Shown: piece after piece, positions 19,759-27,060 of the stretch | Layout of the letters: each line of letters starts with the position of its first letter | Numbering within the stretch: the first letter of the stretch is position 1 | Source: Cyclobacteriaceae bacterium | GTDB taxonomy: Bacteria > Bacteroidota > Bacteroidia > Cytophagales > Cyclobacteriaceae | Assembly: GCA_019638255.1 (NCBI GenBank) | Contig: JAHBUD010000001.1 | Location: 930,001-994,000 of the forward strand | Length of the DNA: 64,000 nt | Direction: 5' to 3' | Notes under the pieces: generated by a model | The model's database searches: none | Seen by the model: the letters and a program-made list of their open reading frames with translations, nothing else | Told to the model about the DNA's origin: nothing | Made by a program: the position numbers and the translations under genes

Positions 19759-19794
19759 AAAAAAATCCGAAGCAATCGAATGATTGCCTCGGAT
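19759..19794 (-). terminator. Intrinsic terminator after the SPFH gene
   Basis: The arms ATCCGAAGCAATC and GATTGCCTCGGAT pair with one mismatch around a GAAT loop. Reading on the minus strand, the stem is followed by a run of T (complement of the A-run at 19759-19765), so it terminates the SPFH gene; on the plus strand it could also stop the transcript from upp. Confidence 0.8.
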
Positions 19795-19814
19795 AGCTAT
19801 TGCAAGTTTTTACT

Positions 19815-20585
19815 TTACTCTTTTGTTTGAATCAGGTAAGGCGTTTTACCATCTGTAATTATAATCTTGGCATTGGGTGAATTGGCGAGTTCGCGAAACG
19901 CTTCAATGCTGCGCAGTTCAATAATTTCTTTGCTTAAGCCTTGCGAAAGAATTTGCTGTGCATCGCGCGTACCTTCGGCCTCAATTTTTCTGCGTTCGGC
20001 TTCCCTGCGCTCACGGTCTAATACAAACTCCATACGTTGCGACTCCTGTTCGGCTTCCAGTTTGCGTTCAATAGCGCGCGAAAGTTCGCTGGGCAGTTCA
20101 ATACTCTTCATAAGTACCTGTTCAATTGTAAAGCCACGACCCGCCAGTACTTCCTCCATCCGTTTTTTGATCTGAGCTTCAATTGCGGAACGTTGACCAG
20201 AGTGCATATCCTTGGCCATAAAGTTAGAGGAGATATCAGCAGCCGCTGACCGGAACACGGGAAGAATGGCGGTGCTTTCATAATCCAATCCAAGCTCCGA
20301 AAAAATTTGTGGCACTTTTTCTTTCTGCACACTATACAAAATTGAAATTTCTGAATTGATGGTGAGCCCTTCTTTGCTGGGCAGTCGTAAGCGCACTTCC
20401 AGGTTCTCGGTTTGAATGCTGGTTTTTAGCATGCGTGCGAAGAATGGATTAACGGAATACATACCCGGCCCCAGTTCCCGTTCGTCAAGCTTTCCGAACT
20501 TACGTTTTACACCCACTTCACCCTGGCGGATGACCGCACACGAACCTAGCGTGACAATCACCAATACATACAGTATGGTTTTCAT
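19815..20585 (-). CDS. SPFH/prohibitin-domain lipoprotein
   Basis: A 256-residue protein with a lipoprotein signal (LVIVTLGSC, Cys about 16), an SPFH (band 7) domain at about 20-170 (VGVKRKFGKLDERELGPGMY) and a charged coiled coil at about 165-215 (SRAIERKLEAEQESQRMEFV region). SPFH proteins assemble into large membrane-associated rings or scaffolds. It resembles prohibitin-like Bacteroidota proteins rather than HflK/HflC, which come as pairs. It is a single-gene unit with its own terminator. Confidence 0.88.
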   Translation of the reverse strand: MKTILYVLVIVTLGSCAVIRQGEVGVKRKFGKLDERELGPGMYSVNPFFARMLKTSIQTENLEVRLRLPSKEGLTINSEISILYSVQKEKVPQIFSELGLDYESTAILPVFRSAAADISSNFMAKDMHSGQRSAIEAQIKKRMEEVLAGRGFTIEQVLMKSIELPSELSRAIERKLEAEQESQRMEFVLDRERREAERRKIEAEGTRDAQQILSQGLSKEIIELRSIEAFRELANSPNAKIIITDGKTPYLIQTKE

Positions 20586-20690
20586 AACGAAACAGTTTAA
20601 CGGTTATACCTTAAGGTATACGCTGTTTGAGCGGTGTTTGTTGGTATTGTGGGATTAGAAAGTGATTAGAAAATTATAACTTAGAGTTTT

Positions 20691-21908
20691 TCACTCATGC
20701 CTGATCGCCTCCACCGGATTTAACCGTGAAGCGCGAATGGCCGGATAGGTACCGAAAACAATACCCACTAAAATGGAGAGTGTTGTGATTACCAGGAACG
20801 TGTTCCATGTATAGGCAGCGTAAAACGGAACTTCAGTAATGGCTTTGATGATAGGAACGATGATCATGGTGCCGAGCACACCCAATACCAATCCCAAAAA
20901 ACTGCCAAATGCTGAAACGGTTATCGACTCGGAGAGAAACAGCAGCATGATGTCGCGCCTGTTGGCGCCCGTGGCTTTGCGTATACCGATCTCGGCTGTG
21001 CGCTCCGTTACGGAAATGAGCAGCACATTCATCACGCCAATGCCGCCCACCAAAACGGAAATGCCTACGATCAACCCCATGATTACCCGAAACAGCAAAA
21101 ATCCTTTCGTGGCTTGCTCAATACGAAATTCGTTGGTGATGATGCGGAAGTTTTGTTTGGCATCTGGATCGTGTTCCTCCAGCCAGGTGTTGATGTCGGT
21201 TTTGAGTGCAGGAATTTCTTCCGTCTTTTCTGCTTCCAGGATAATTTCCGGTGGTGCGCCTTGTAGTTCGGTTTCGCTCAGCGTGGTTATCGGAAAATAA
21301 ATTTTAGGTGTGTTTACTTCATCTTCTTGAAGGATGCCTGTTATGGTGTGTGGATTGTTGTTCAGGATGATTGTGGTTTCCAGCGCAGTGGTTTCACTCA
21401 ACTCAGCAGCTTTTAAAAAAGCATGATTCACCACAGCATAATTTCTTCTTTCGGTTAAATCTTCTTCTGTAAAGGTTGAACCTGTTGAGACCACACAGGT
21501 GGGTTCAAGCGTTGCGCTGGTGGCCAGCAGCAATGCTCCTATTTTTTTACCCGGAGCCAGTTCAGCTTCACCGGAAGATGTGGAACGTATATGAGGTTTA
21601 GCCGACTTGCTCAGGTTTTCAGTAAGCTGCTTGAAACGTGCATAGTCAATTACGCTGATACTGTCTTTGCGGATGCGCACTTCGTTTACCCGCTTGTAGG
21701 CTTCCGTTTGAATGATGATGGCGTTGAGTGAGGTGGTTTGCGAAATCTGGTCGCGGGCAAATTCTTCCATGCCGTCAATGAGTGAAAGAATGGAAACCAA
21801 CGCGGCTACGCCAATGACAATGCCCAAAACGGAGAGAAAGGTATGCAGTACGTTCGACCGGATGTTGGCAAAGGCTAGTGCGAAGGAATTGAATAGTTTC
21901 CGAAACAT
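20691..21908 (-). CDS. MacB/FtsX-type ABC permease, orphan
   Basis: A 405-residue permease with the MacB layout: an N-terminal helix (FLSVLGIVIGVAALVSILSL), a periplasmic core domain (about 45-270) and three C-terminal helices containing GGIGVMNVLLISVTERTAEI and GIRKATGANRRDIMLLFLSE. MacB-like systems use ATP to drive mechanotransmission for export or lipoprotein transfer. No ATPase or membrane-fusion gene is next to it, so its partners must be encoded elsewhere. It is the last core gene before the accessory patch. Confidence 0.9.
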   Translation of the reverse strand: MFRKLFNSFALAFANIRSNVLHTFLSVLGIVIGVAALVSILSLIDGMEEFARDQISQTTSLNAIIIQTEAYKRVNEVRIRKDSISVIDYARFKQLTENLSKSAKPHIRSTSSGEAELAPGKKIGALLLATSATLEPTCVVSTGSTFTEEDLTERRNYAVVNHAFLKAAELSETTALETTIILNNNPHTITGILQEDEVNTPKIYFPITTLSETELQGAPPEIILEAEKTEEIPALKTDINTWLEEHDPDAKQNFRIITNEFRIEQATKGFLLFRVIMGLIVGISVLVGGIGVMNVLLISVTERTAEIGIRKATGANRRDIMLLFLSESITVSAFGSFLGLVLGVLGTMIIVPIIKAITEVPFYAAYTWNTFLVITTLSILVGIVFGTYPAIRASRLNPVEAIRHE

Positions 21909-21988
21909 AGGGTGAGTTTTACCGAAGACTTATGAGTCTTCAGTTTGTTACACGAAAGTAAGCAATTGAATTTTGTTACGTAGGAGTA

Positions 21989-22046
21989 CTCTAACAAGAT
22001 TAGTGGGTAAAGGCTTTGTTGGTGAAGAACAAATCAAAGGCTTAGA
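21989..22046. repeat. Left copy of ~60-bp direct repeat flanking the toxin-antitoxin pair
   Basis: About 58 bp, sharing CTTTGTTGGTGAAGAAC and the preceding AACAAGAT...TAGTG with the copy at 22623-22683; by eye around three quarters of positions match. The inverted arm after the shared core is degenerate here (CTTTG/CAAAG only). Confidence 0.7.
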
Positions 22047-22130
22047 TTCTACTTTACAATCTCCAGGATACTCAGAAGGAATTGAATGTTTACTTTCGAT
22101 TCATTACATTTAAAGTATAATTCGGGAAGT

Positions 22131-22301
22131 ATGAACAAGCTGGTTATTGACAAGAAAAAATATGTACTGGTAGCACAACACGAGTACGAAAAACTTTTAG
22201 AAAAAGCCGCATCAAAAAAGCAGACAGCCCGAAAATTGAGCCTTGCTGAAGGTAAGAAACTGGCTTACAAGCTTATTGACAAATGGCACAAAGAAAAGTA
22301 A
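22131..22301 (+). CDS. Antitoxin of a type II toxin-antitoxin pair
   Basis: A small basic protein of about 56 residues (MNKLVIDKKKYVLVAQHEYE at the N-terminus). The frame is open to 22086, but the ATG at 22131 is the likely start. KLVIDKKKYVLVAQHEYEKL resembles the N-terminus of Phd/RHH-like antitoxins in Bacteroidota that have a short beta strand then helices; the family is not certain. It overlaps the ParE/RelE-type toxin start by 19 bp, the classical antitoxin-first order, so it is expected to bind and neutralise that toxin and to repress the shared promoter. Confidence 0.75.
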   Translation: MNKLVIDKKKYVLVAQHEYEKLLEKAASKKQTARKLSLAEGKKLAYKLIDKWHKEK

Positions 22302-22579
22302 GCATCCTCGATAAAGCCGCTGAGGAGGTTGCCTATGTTGCTTATTTTATAGAATCAAAAGGGCTTCCTGAGACTGCTAAAAAATTTGTAAATGAAGCTT
22401 TCTCATTTTTCCAAAAGCTTGGAAACAGCAGGATGAAGCATAGACCTTGTAGCTTCACGGCATGGCGCGAGGAGGGTTACCGATGTGCGAATTTCAGAAA
22501 AAAGTATGTTGTGGCGTATTTGGATACAGAGAAGGAGATAATCATCTGTGACTTTGCTCTTCAAAAACTTCTTACCTAA
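22283..22579 (+). CDS. ParE/RelE-superfamily toxin
   Basis: A 98-residue protein with the ParE/RelE order: two N-terminal helices (ILDKAAEEVAYVAYFIESKG, then ETAKKFVNEAFSFFQKLG) and a C-terminal beta sheet (GYRCANFRKKYVVAYLDTEK, then IIICDFALQK). ParE toxins poison DNA gyrase and RelE toxins cut mRNA; sequence alone does not decide between these. The 19-bp overlap with the antitoxin gene supports translational coupling. The pair sits between two imperfect direct repeats, suggesting it was acquired as a unit. Confidence 0.85.
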   Translation: MAQRKVSILDKAAEEVAYVAYFIESKGLPETAKKFVNEAFSFFQKLGNSRMKHRPCSFTAWREEGYRCANFRKKYVVAYLDTEKEIIICDFALQKLLT

Positions 22580-22622
22580 TTACCTCGCCTTAGTGGAGCC
22601 AGCTTGCAGCGGACAGAATCTT

Positions 22623-22683
22623 CTCCAACAAGATGTAGTGTTGTAGATGCTTTGTTGGTGAAGAACACCAACAAAGGCTGAGA
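22623..22683. repeat. Right copy of the direct repeat, with perfect hairpin
   Basis: About 61 bp. CTTTGTTGGTG (22650-22660) and CACCAACAAAG (22666-22676) form an 11-bp perfect hairpin with loop AAGAA. The copy abuts the truncated lgt fragment at 22684. The 340 bp between the toxin stop and the next gene hold only this repeat and that fragment. Confidence 0.75.
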
Positions 22684-22799
22684 AATGCCACCGCGAAAAG
22701 TAGTCCATACCACCTAACCGGATGATTTATAAGCGGAATGGTAAAAATGTCCGGGTCTATGTCCCATGTTATGTAAGTCAATATGTCCACTGAACTCAT
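22684..22799 (-). pseudogene. lgt: 5' fragment of prolipoprotein diacylglyceryl transferase
   Basis: Starting at an ATG at 22799, about 39 residues are readable with the features of the Lgt N-terminus: YITWDIDPDIFTI, then NHPVRWYGLLFAVAFL. Lgt transfers diacylglycerol to lipoprotein cysteines and is essential in most Gram-negatives, so an intact copy must exist elsewhere. The fragment stops exactly where the repeat copy begins, and the frame continues only into repeat sequence and an unrelated tail. It is therefore a non-functional remnant, probably carried here or left by a recombination event. Confidence 0.75.
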
Positions 22800-22921
22800 T
22801 CCTTTCGTTTGTATTTTGATCGTTATACTCAAGTATCAATAAACCATCAGCGTCACTGCCACCGCGCAATCTTGATTTCGCGGGAAAATCTGGGGAGACA
22901 TAAACAGTTGAAAAATTAGCT

Positions 22922-23659
22922 CTATGGATTTATTCCAAAAATGTAATATAGAATCAAGGCTAATATTAGTCCACCGATAACACTTATAATAATTTTTTTT
23001 ACCATGCTCGACTCCTGCCTGATCGTCTTCCTTTCAATTTTTTTTGAAGATGATGCGCCTGAGGACTGAATCATTCCTCCATGAATCGTACTCTCAACTA
23101 CTTGTTGAATGGTTCCAATTTGTATTATTGGCTGCGGATTAATGTAGTTTTGATTAGTGCTTTTTATGTATTTCTTACTGTAAAATGATGCTTTTGATTT
23201 TTCATTTATCCCTATGTTAAACCCGTCCTTAGAAGAGCAATCAACTCCATCACCATTATCAATTAGTTTCTGTAGAAGACACTGGACTTCATATTCAGTT
23301 AGGGTTTCATCAAAAGCTGAAACTAACTCTCTTGCTGACCAGCTAAATCTTTCCATGTCAGTTTCAACTACGTATTTTAACAGTTTATGAATTTTATCGC
23401 CTTCTTCCATTTTATCGATCTCTATTCTCTGAATAGATTTTAGCAAGTCAAATCCTATATCAGTTAGTTTTTTATGATTGTATGATTCATTGACCGTCCA
23501 TTTATTTGTTTCAAATCTTAGAAGGATTCGTCTAATATCTTCCTTTGCATAACCTCTTGACATATATTCTGAAATAACGTCTATCGCGCTAAATAGCTCT
23601 TTCTTCCTCATCCATTGCAGAATAGAAATCTCAAGATCGGATAATTCAATGTCATTCAT
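22922..23659 (-). CDS. Unrecognised membrane protein with helical N-terminal half
   Basis: A 245-residue protein of no family I recognise. Residues 1-160 look like two helical, possibly winged-helix units (LEISILQWMRKKELFSAIDV; then FSWSARELVSAFDETLTEYE). A low-complexity Asn/Gln/Ile/Ser segment follows (about 165-205: QPIIQIGTIQQVVE, then GGMIQSSGASSSK), then a single C-terminal membrane helix (IIISVIGGLILALILYYIF). It is AT-rich compared with its core neighbours and lies in the accessory patch. The 3' neighbour on the plus side is the lgt remnant. A sensor or effector of a small defence or stress module is possible but unsupported beyond context. Confidence 0.65.
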   Translation of the reverse strand: MNDIELSDLEISILQWMRKKELFSAIDVISEYMSRGYAKEDIRRILLRFETNKWTVNESYNHKKLTDIGFDLLKSIQRIEIDKMEEGDKIHKLLKYVVETDMERFSWSARELVSAFDETLTEYEVQCLLQKLIDNGDGVDCSSKDGFNIGINEKSKASFYSKKYIKSTNQNYINPQPIIQIGTIQQVVESTIHGGMIQSSGASSSKKIERKTIRQESSMVKKIIISVIGGLILALILYYIFGINP

Positions 23660-23713
23660 GTATTGTTTATTAATGTAATGGGAATGATTCTCTTTTAATG
23701 TCCGACAACTACT

Positions 23714-24130
23714 TTAAATCTTGCTCATCAGGATTTCCTTGACTTCGTTAAAGTCATTTCTTTTCATCAATTTCCCATCTATTGAATAGATACCAACTTT
23801 GCTTGAAATTCTGATCACTCTATCCCACGAGTCCAGCGAATCGATATTTCTAATGTCTTTAAAATTCAGTATCGTTTTCTTCTTCCAACTCCCTGGGATT
23901 TCAATATGATCTTCAGTGATCTTAAGATCTTCAGAGCCAAAGTGACTAACAAATTGAATTAAGAATGTGATGCCTAGCGCTAAGCTACCCAAGCCAAATA
24001 CAGCGACTAAAAATGAAAATCCAACTTCATCCATTCCAACAACTTTAAAGAGTTTAGTAGAGGCAATTATACCACCGATTCCAAGTAGTAAAAGTACGTA
24101 TGACGGTCTGTATTTGAACTTCTTAGTCAT
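23714..24130 (-). CDS. Unrecognised two-helix membrane protein
   Basis: A 138-residue protein with two membrane helices (YVLLLLGIGGIIASTKLF and FSFLVAVFGLGSLALGITFL) and a C-terminal cytoplasmic domain of short beta strands (EDLKITEDHIEIPGSWKKK, IRNIDSLDSWDRVIRISSK), reminiscent of membrane-anchored PH-like domains. It is AT-rich and precedes the 245-residue gene by 54 bp on the same strand, so the two may be a unit. It begins 16 bp after the end of sdaAA. Confidence 0.65.
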   Translation of the reverse strand: MTKKFKYRPSYVLLLLGIGGIIASTKLFKVVGMDEVGFSFLVAVFGLGSLALGITFLIQFVSHFGSEDLKITEDHIEIPGSWKKKTILNFKDIRNIDSLDSWDRVIRISSKVGIYSIDGKLMKRNDFNEVKEILMSKI

Positions 24131-24146
24131 TAATTTAATAAGTCGA

Positions 24147-25052
24147 TCATTTTACCTCCTCATCCGGCAACATCTCAATATCGTGAATCAATACCTTTTT
24201 GGCAATGGCTTGCCCGGTTTTGGTGGCGGCCAGTCCGCCTAACGCTGTTTCCTTGTAGCGCGTTTCCATGCTGGCGCCAATCTCGCCCATGGCTTCAATC
24301 ACTTCATCAACCGGTATTACGCTGCTTACATTGGCCAACCCAATTTGTGCGGAACTAAAGGCAATGGCTGCGGCACTCGCGTTGCGCACAATGCAGGGTA
24401 CTTCAACCAGTCCGGCTACGGGGTCGCATACCAACCCAAGCATGCATTGAACCGTTATGGCAACGGCATTAAAAATCTGGTCGGTGTTACCGCCCAAACA
24501 AAATACAATGGAGGCAGCGCCCATGGCGGCAGCTGTTCCGGTTTCGGCCTGGCAACCACCCACGGCACCGGCAATGCTGGCTTTCTGTTCCATGATCAAG
24601 GCTACACCAGCAGCAAGCAACATGGCTTCAAGAATTTTTTTATCGTCAACGTTATGAATTTCCTGAAGTGTGTACAGCACACCCGGCATGATGCCGCTGG
24701 CACCTGCTGTTGGTGCAGCCACCACGCGCCCCATGCACGAGTTTACTTCTTTCGCAGCCAGTGCGCGTGAAATCAGGTTTTGAAATTCTTTTGCGAGAAC
24801 GGTTTGCGAATGGTTGTATACTTTCTTGGCCCCGTTGTTTACCATACCCGAGCGCGAGGTCATGTCTTCGGTGAGCCCGGTTACTACGGCTTCTTTCATT
24901 ACCGTCCATGCTTTTTCCAGGCCATCCCATATTTGTTGTTCGGTTCGCCCTTTCTGTGATTGCTCATATTCAAGCACCACTTGCACCAGCGACAGGTTGT
25001 TGTCGGTTGCATATTTTTTCCAGTTCGCGAATGAATCAAAGAGGAAAGCCAT
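24147..25052 (-). CDS. sdaAA: L-serine ammonia-lyase, iron-sulfur alpha chain
   Basis: A 301-residue subunit of the oxygen-sensitive L-serine dehydratase, which makes pyruvate and ammonia in the cytoplasm. Cysteines that can bind the [4Fe-4S] cluster appear in SCMGRVVAAPTAGASG, GAVGGCQAETG and LVCDPVAGLVEVPCIVRN. It is the alpha-chain length; the beta chain is not adjacent and must be encoded elsewhere, or in a fused second copy. A consensus -7 box lies upstream. Confidence 0.93.
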   Translation of the reverse strand: MAFLFDSFANWKKYATDNNLSLVQVVLEYEQSQKGRTEQQIWDGLEKAWTVMKEAVVTGLTEDMTSRSGMVNNGAKKVYNHSQTVLAKEFQNLISRALAAKEVNSCMGRVVAAPTAGASGIMPGVLYTLQEIHNVDDKKILEAMLLAAGVALIMEQKASIAGAVGGCQAETGTAAAMGAASIVFCLGGNTDQIFNAVAITVQCMLGLVCDPVAGLVEVPCIVRNASAAAIAFSSAQIGLANVSSVIPVDEVIEAMGEIGASMETRYKETALGGLAATKTGQAIAKKVLIHDIEMLPDEEVK

Positions 25053-25116
25053 AAAATTTTGGGCTAAAATGTTGAGACTTCGGTGTTCTTATTTATGTAC
25101 CTGGCCGAAGCCTATT

Positions 25117-25124
25117 CAAAGGTA
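25117..25124 (-). promoter_or_regulatory. -7 box upstream of sdaAA
   Basis: TACCTTTG on the minus strand matches TAnnTTTG, 64 bases before the sdaAA start. It lies only 13 bases past the stop of the next upstream gene (25137), consistent with separate transcription of sdaAA. Confidence 0.45.
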
Positions 25125-25136
25125 CGAAAGAAAAAA

Positions 25137-25646
25137 TCAGTCACAGGCGCTTTCAGTAATCTCCATTCCCGAGGAAGTCCAGCAGTCGTTAAACACCGAG
25201 CAATAACAGATTTCGTATTCGAAATTTCTTTTCATAAGCTCCACCCGAATACGGTCGGCAATAGCCTTATCCTGAATTTCAAATATCCTCATCTGTTCAC
25301 CTGCTGCAATTACCCGGCCTTGAATGGTGCTGTAACCATAGTCCCGGAAAGTAGAATCAGTCAGCATGTTGAACATTTCGGAAAGACTTTGTAATTCTTT
25401 ACCATCCAACCTGATCGTTACCTTCTTTACCAACGCGGGTCCTATTCCCTTGTTTGATACTTCTACGTAAAGTCCGTGATCTCCCCAGGAAGGCAGCCAT
25501 TCTACGTACGGCCACACCGCTACTTGTTGTTGTGTTTGCATAATGCGTGCCTGGTAGATGTACACAAACAAGGTGGCTGTACTGACGAAGATGGCCGCAA
25601 AGGCAACGGCAACTTCGGTTCTAATGGTTGGTAAACGAAACTTCAT
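25137..25646 (-). CDS. Hypothetical single-pass membrane protein
   Basis: A 169-residue protein with one N-terminal membrane helix (VAVAFAAIFVSTATLFVYIY) and an extracytoplasmic domain of mixed strands (YVEVSNKGIGPALVKKVTIR) ending in a Cys-containing segment (YEICYCSVFNDCWTSSG). The strand-rich part looks like an immunoglobulin-type fold. I do not recognise a named family. It sits between sdaAA and the TauE-type gene on the same strand, and its function is unknown. Confidence 0.75.
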   Translation of the reverse strand: MKFRLPTIRTEVAVAFAAIFVSTATLFVYIYQARIMQTQQQVAVWPYVEWLPSWGDHGLYVEVSNKGIGPALVKKVTIRLDGKELQSLSEMFNMLTDSTFRDYGYSTIQGRVIAAGEQMRIFEIQDKAIADRIRVELMKRNFEYEICYCSVFNDCWTSSGMEITESACD

Positions 25647-25705
25647 AACGTAAGATCAGAAGCGCTTAAAGCTTCCTCACAAACTTATTTCAAAACGGAG
25701 AATTT

Positions 25706-26521
25706 TCAATTCTTTAGCCACACCAGTTCGGCAATTTTTTGAATAGCCACCAGGCTGATGATAATCAGAAAAAGAATGGTTACGGCACGGGATGAAATCT
25801 TATGACTCAGCAACACCCCAATGGGTGAACCGATGATCACACCAATGGATAACGGCAAAACAAGGGGGAGTATAATAAGGCCTTTACTGTTGGGGATTTC
25901 ATTGGCAGGTTCAAAGAACAGGTTGTTGATGGATAACCAGAGCGCAATGGCGAAGATGGTGCCAAAGGAAATTGACTTTGCTTTCAGGATGTCAACCTTT
26001 TGCCAGAGGTTCAATAGTGGAATGATCAATGTGCCTCCGCCTAATCCGGTAAGCGCAGCGGCTGATCCCGCAATTCCCCCGGTTGTCAATAACCTGAATT
26101 TAGTCACGTGTTCATCCGTTGGGTTGGATAGCTTTAGTTTTTTAAAAGTTTGAAAGATGATGATGAACATAAACAGCACCACTACCACATTGAAAAGATT
26201 ACGGGAATAGAAACCTGATTTAACCACTCCTTCAAAAACAATGAATGAAAAAACAACCGCGCCCAGCGCTGTCCAACTTGTCTCTTTCAGGTAAAACTTT
26301 TTTTGGTTAATGGTGGTCGCCATGTTGGCAAAGGAGGAAACCATGGTTGCAAAGATGGAGTTGGCAATGGTAGTGCTGACAACATAGTGATCAGGCACCC
26401 CAAAGTGGGAGAGCACCAGGGGAATAACGGCCAGCATCATAAAGCCCGTGCCGATACCGGTAAGTCCTGCAATAAAACCACCAGCCACGCCAGCCAACGC
26501 TAAAAGTAAATTTTCAATCAT
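25706..26521 (-). CDS. TauE/SafE-family anion exporter
   Basis: A protein of about 271 residues with roughly eight membrane helices in two related halves: GVAGGFIAGLTGIGTGFMML in the first, and GIAGSAAALTGLGGGTLIIP in the second, each with the Gly-rich family motif. The family moves sulfite, sulfonates or related organic anions across the inner membrane. The frame is open to 26602, but the ATG at 26521 (MIENLLLALAG) fits the family start. It diverges from the C-x-F-C-G protein gene with a 34-bp gap. Confidence 0.9.
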   Translation of the reverse strand: MIENLLLALAGVAGGFIAGLTGIGTGFMMLAVIPLVLSHFGVPDHYVVSTTIANSIFATMVSSFANMATTINQKKFYLKETSWTALGAVVFSFIVFEGVVKSGFYSRNLFNVVVVLFMFIIIFQTFKKLKLSNPTDEHVTKFRLLTTGGIAGSAAALTGLGGGTLIIPLLNLWQKVDILKAKSISFGTIFAIALWLSINNLFFEPANEIPNSKGLIILPLVLPLSIGVIIGSPIGVLLSHKISSRAVTILFLIIISLVAIQKIAELVWLKN

Positions 26522-26555
26522 CAAGTGCGGGAAACAAAGTATATTTCCAAAGTTA

Positions 26556-26993
26556 ATGTCAATGATCAATAAACTTATCATTCTGTTCCTTTTCTGTGGC
26601 ACAATCTCCCTTGCTCAGGACGTTGACGTGTGGCAGGTGTTGTCGGAAGTGGGTTACGAAACACAGCCTAGCCGTGAAACTGGTTTCGAAATTGAATCTC
26701 CTAAATTCAGTAAACGACTGTGGAGTTACAACGGTAAGGTTGTTCGGGTTAAAGGTTACCTTATTCCCATGGCTGAACTTGGAGGCCGGAATGAATACAT
26801 GCTGTCATCACTTCCGTTCAACCAGTGTTATTTCTGCGGAGGTGCAGGCCCTGAAACGGTGGTTGAAGTGCAGACCAAACAGAGTATCAAGTTTGTAACA
26901 CGCCAGATTACTATGGAAGGGATTTTATTTTTAAATGAATCCGATCCGGATCATCATATGTATATTATTAAAGACGCAAAACTTATTGAATGA
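26556..26993 (+). CDS. Secreted C-x-F-C-G protein (DUF3299-like), copy 1
   Basis: A protein of about 145 residues with a signal peptide (MINKLIILFLFCGTISLAQ). The mature part has VRVKGYLIPMAE, then LSSLPFNQCYFCGGAGPE with a C-x-x-C pair, then a strand-rich end (EGILFLNESDPDHHMYII). It resembles the DUF3299 fold but with a CYFCG site in place of the family's CIHVPPPP-like loop; a metal or thiol site is plausible. The ATG at 26556 is preferred (26562 also possible). A close relative lies at 28658-29122. Confidence 0.8.
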   Translation: MSMINKLIILFLFCGTISLAQDVDVWQVLSEVGYETQPSRETGFEIESPKFSKRLWSYNGKVVRVKGYLIPMAELGGRNEYMLSSLPFNQCYFCGGAGPETVVEVQTKQSIKFVTRQITMEGILFLNESDPDHHMYIIKDAKLIE

Positions 26994-27010
26994 TTTGTTG
27001 ATTCGTTGAT

Positions 27011-27058
27011 GAGTTAATTTGAAGATTTGAAAATGAGTTGATTTGAAAATTTGAAAAT
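27011..27058. repeat. 24-bp tandem duplication upstream of M28 peptidase
   Basis: Two adjacent 24-bp units (27011-27034 and 27035-27058) differ at only two positions. The bases just before (26998-27019) resemble the arm of the atpD-atpC hairpin (GTTGATTCGTTAATG versus GTTGATTCGTTGATG). The repeat ends two bases before the peptidase ATG. Confidence 0.8.
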
Positions 27059-27060
27059 AT

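Noticed and set aside
26448..26555. Upstream extension of the C-x-F-C-G copy-1 gene
   Set aside because: It overlaps the divergent TauE-type gene and places the signal peptide 38 residues in; ATG 26556 is better.
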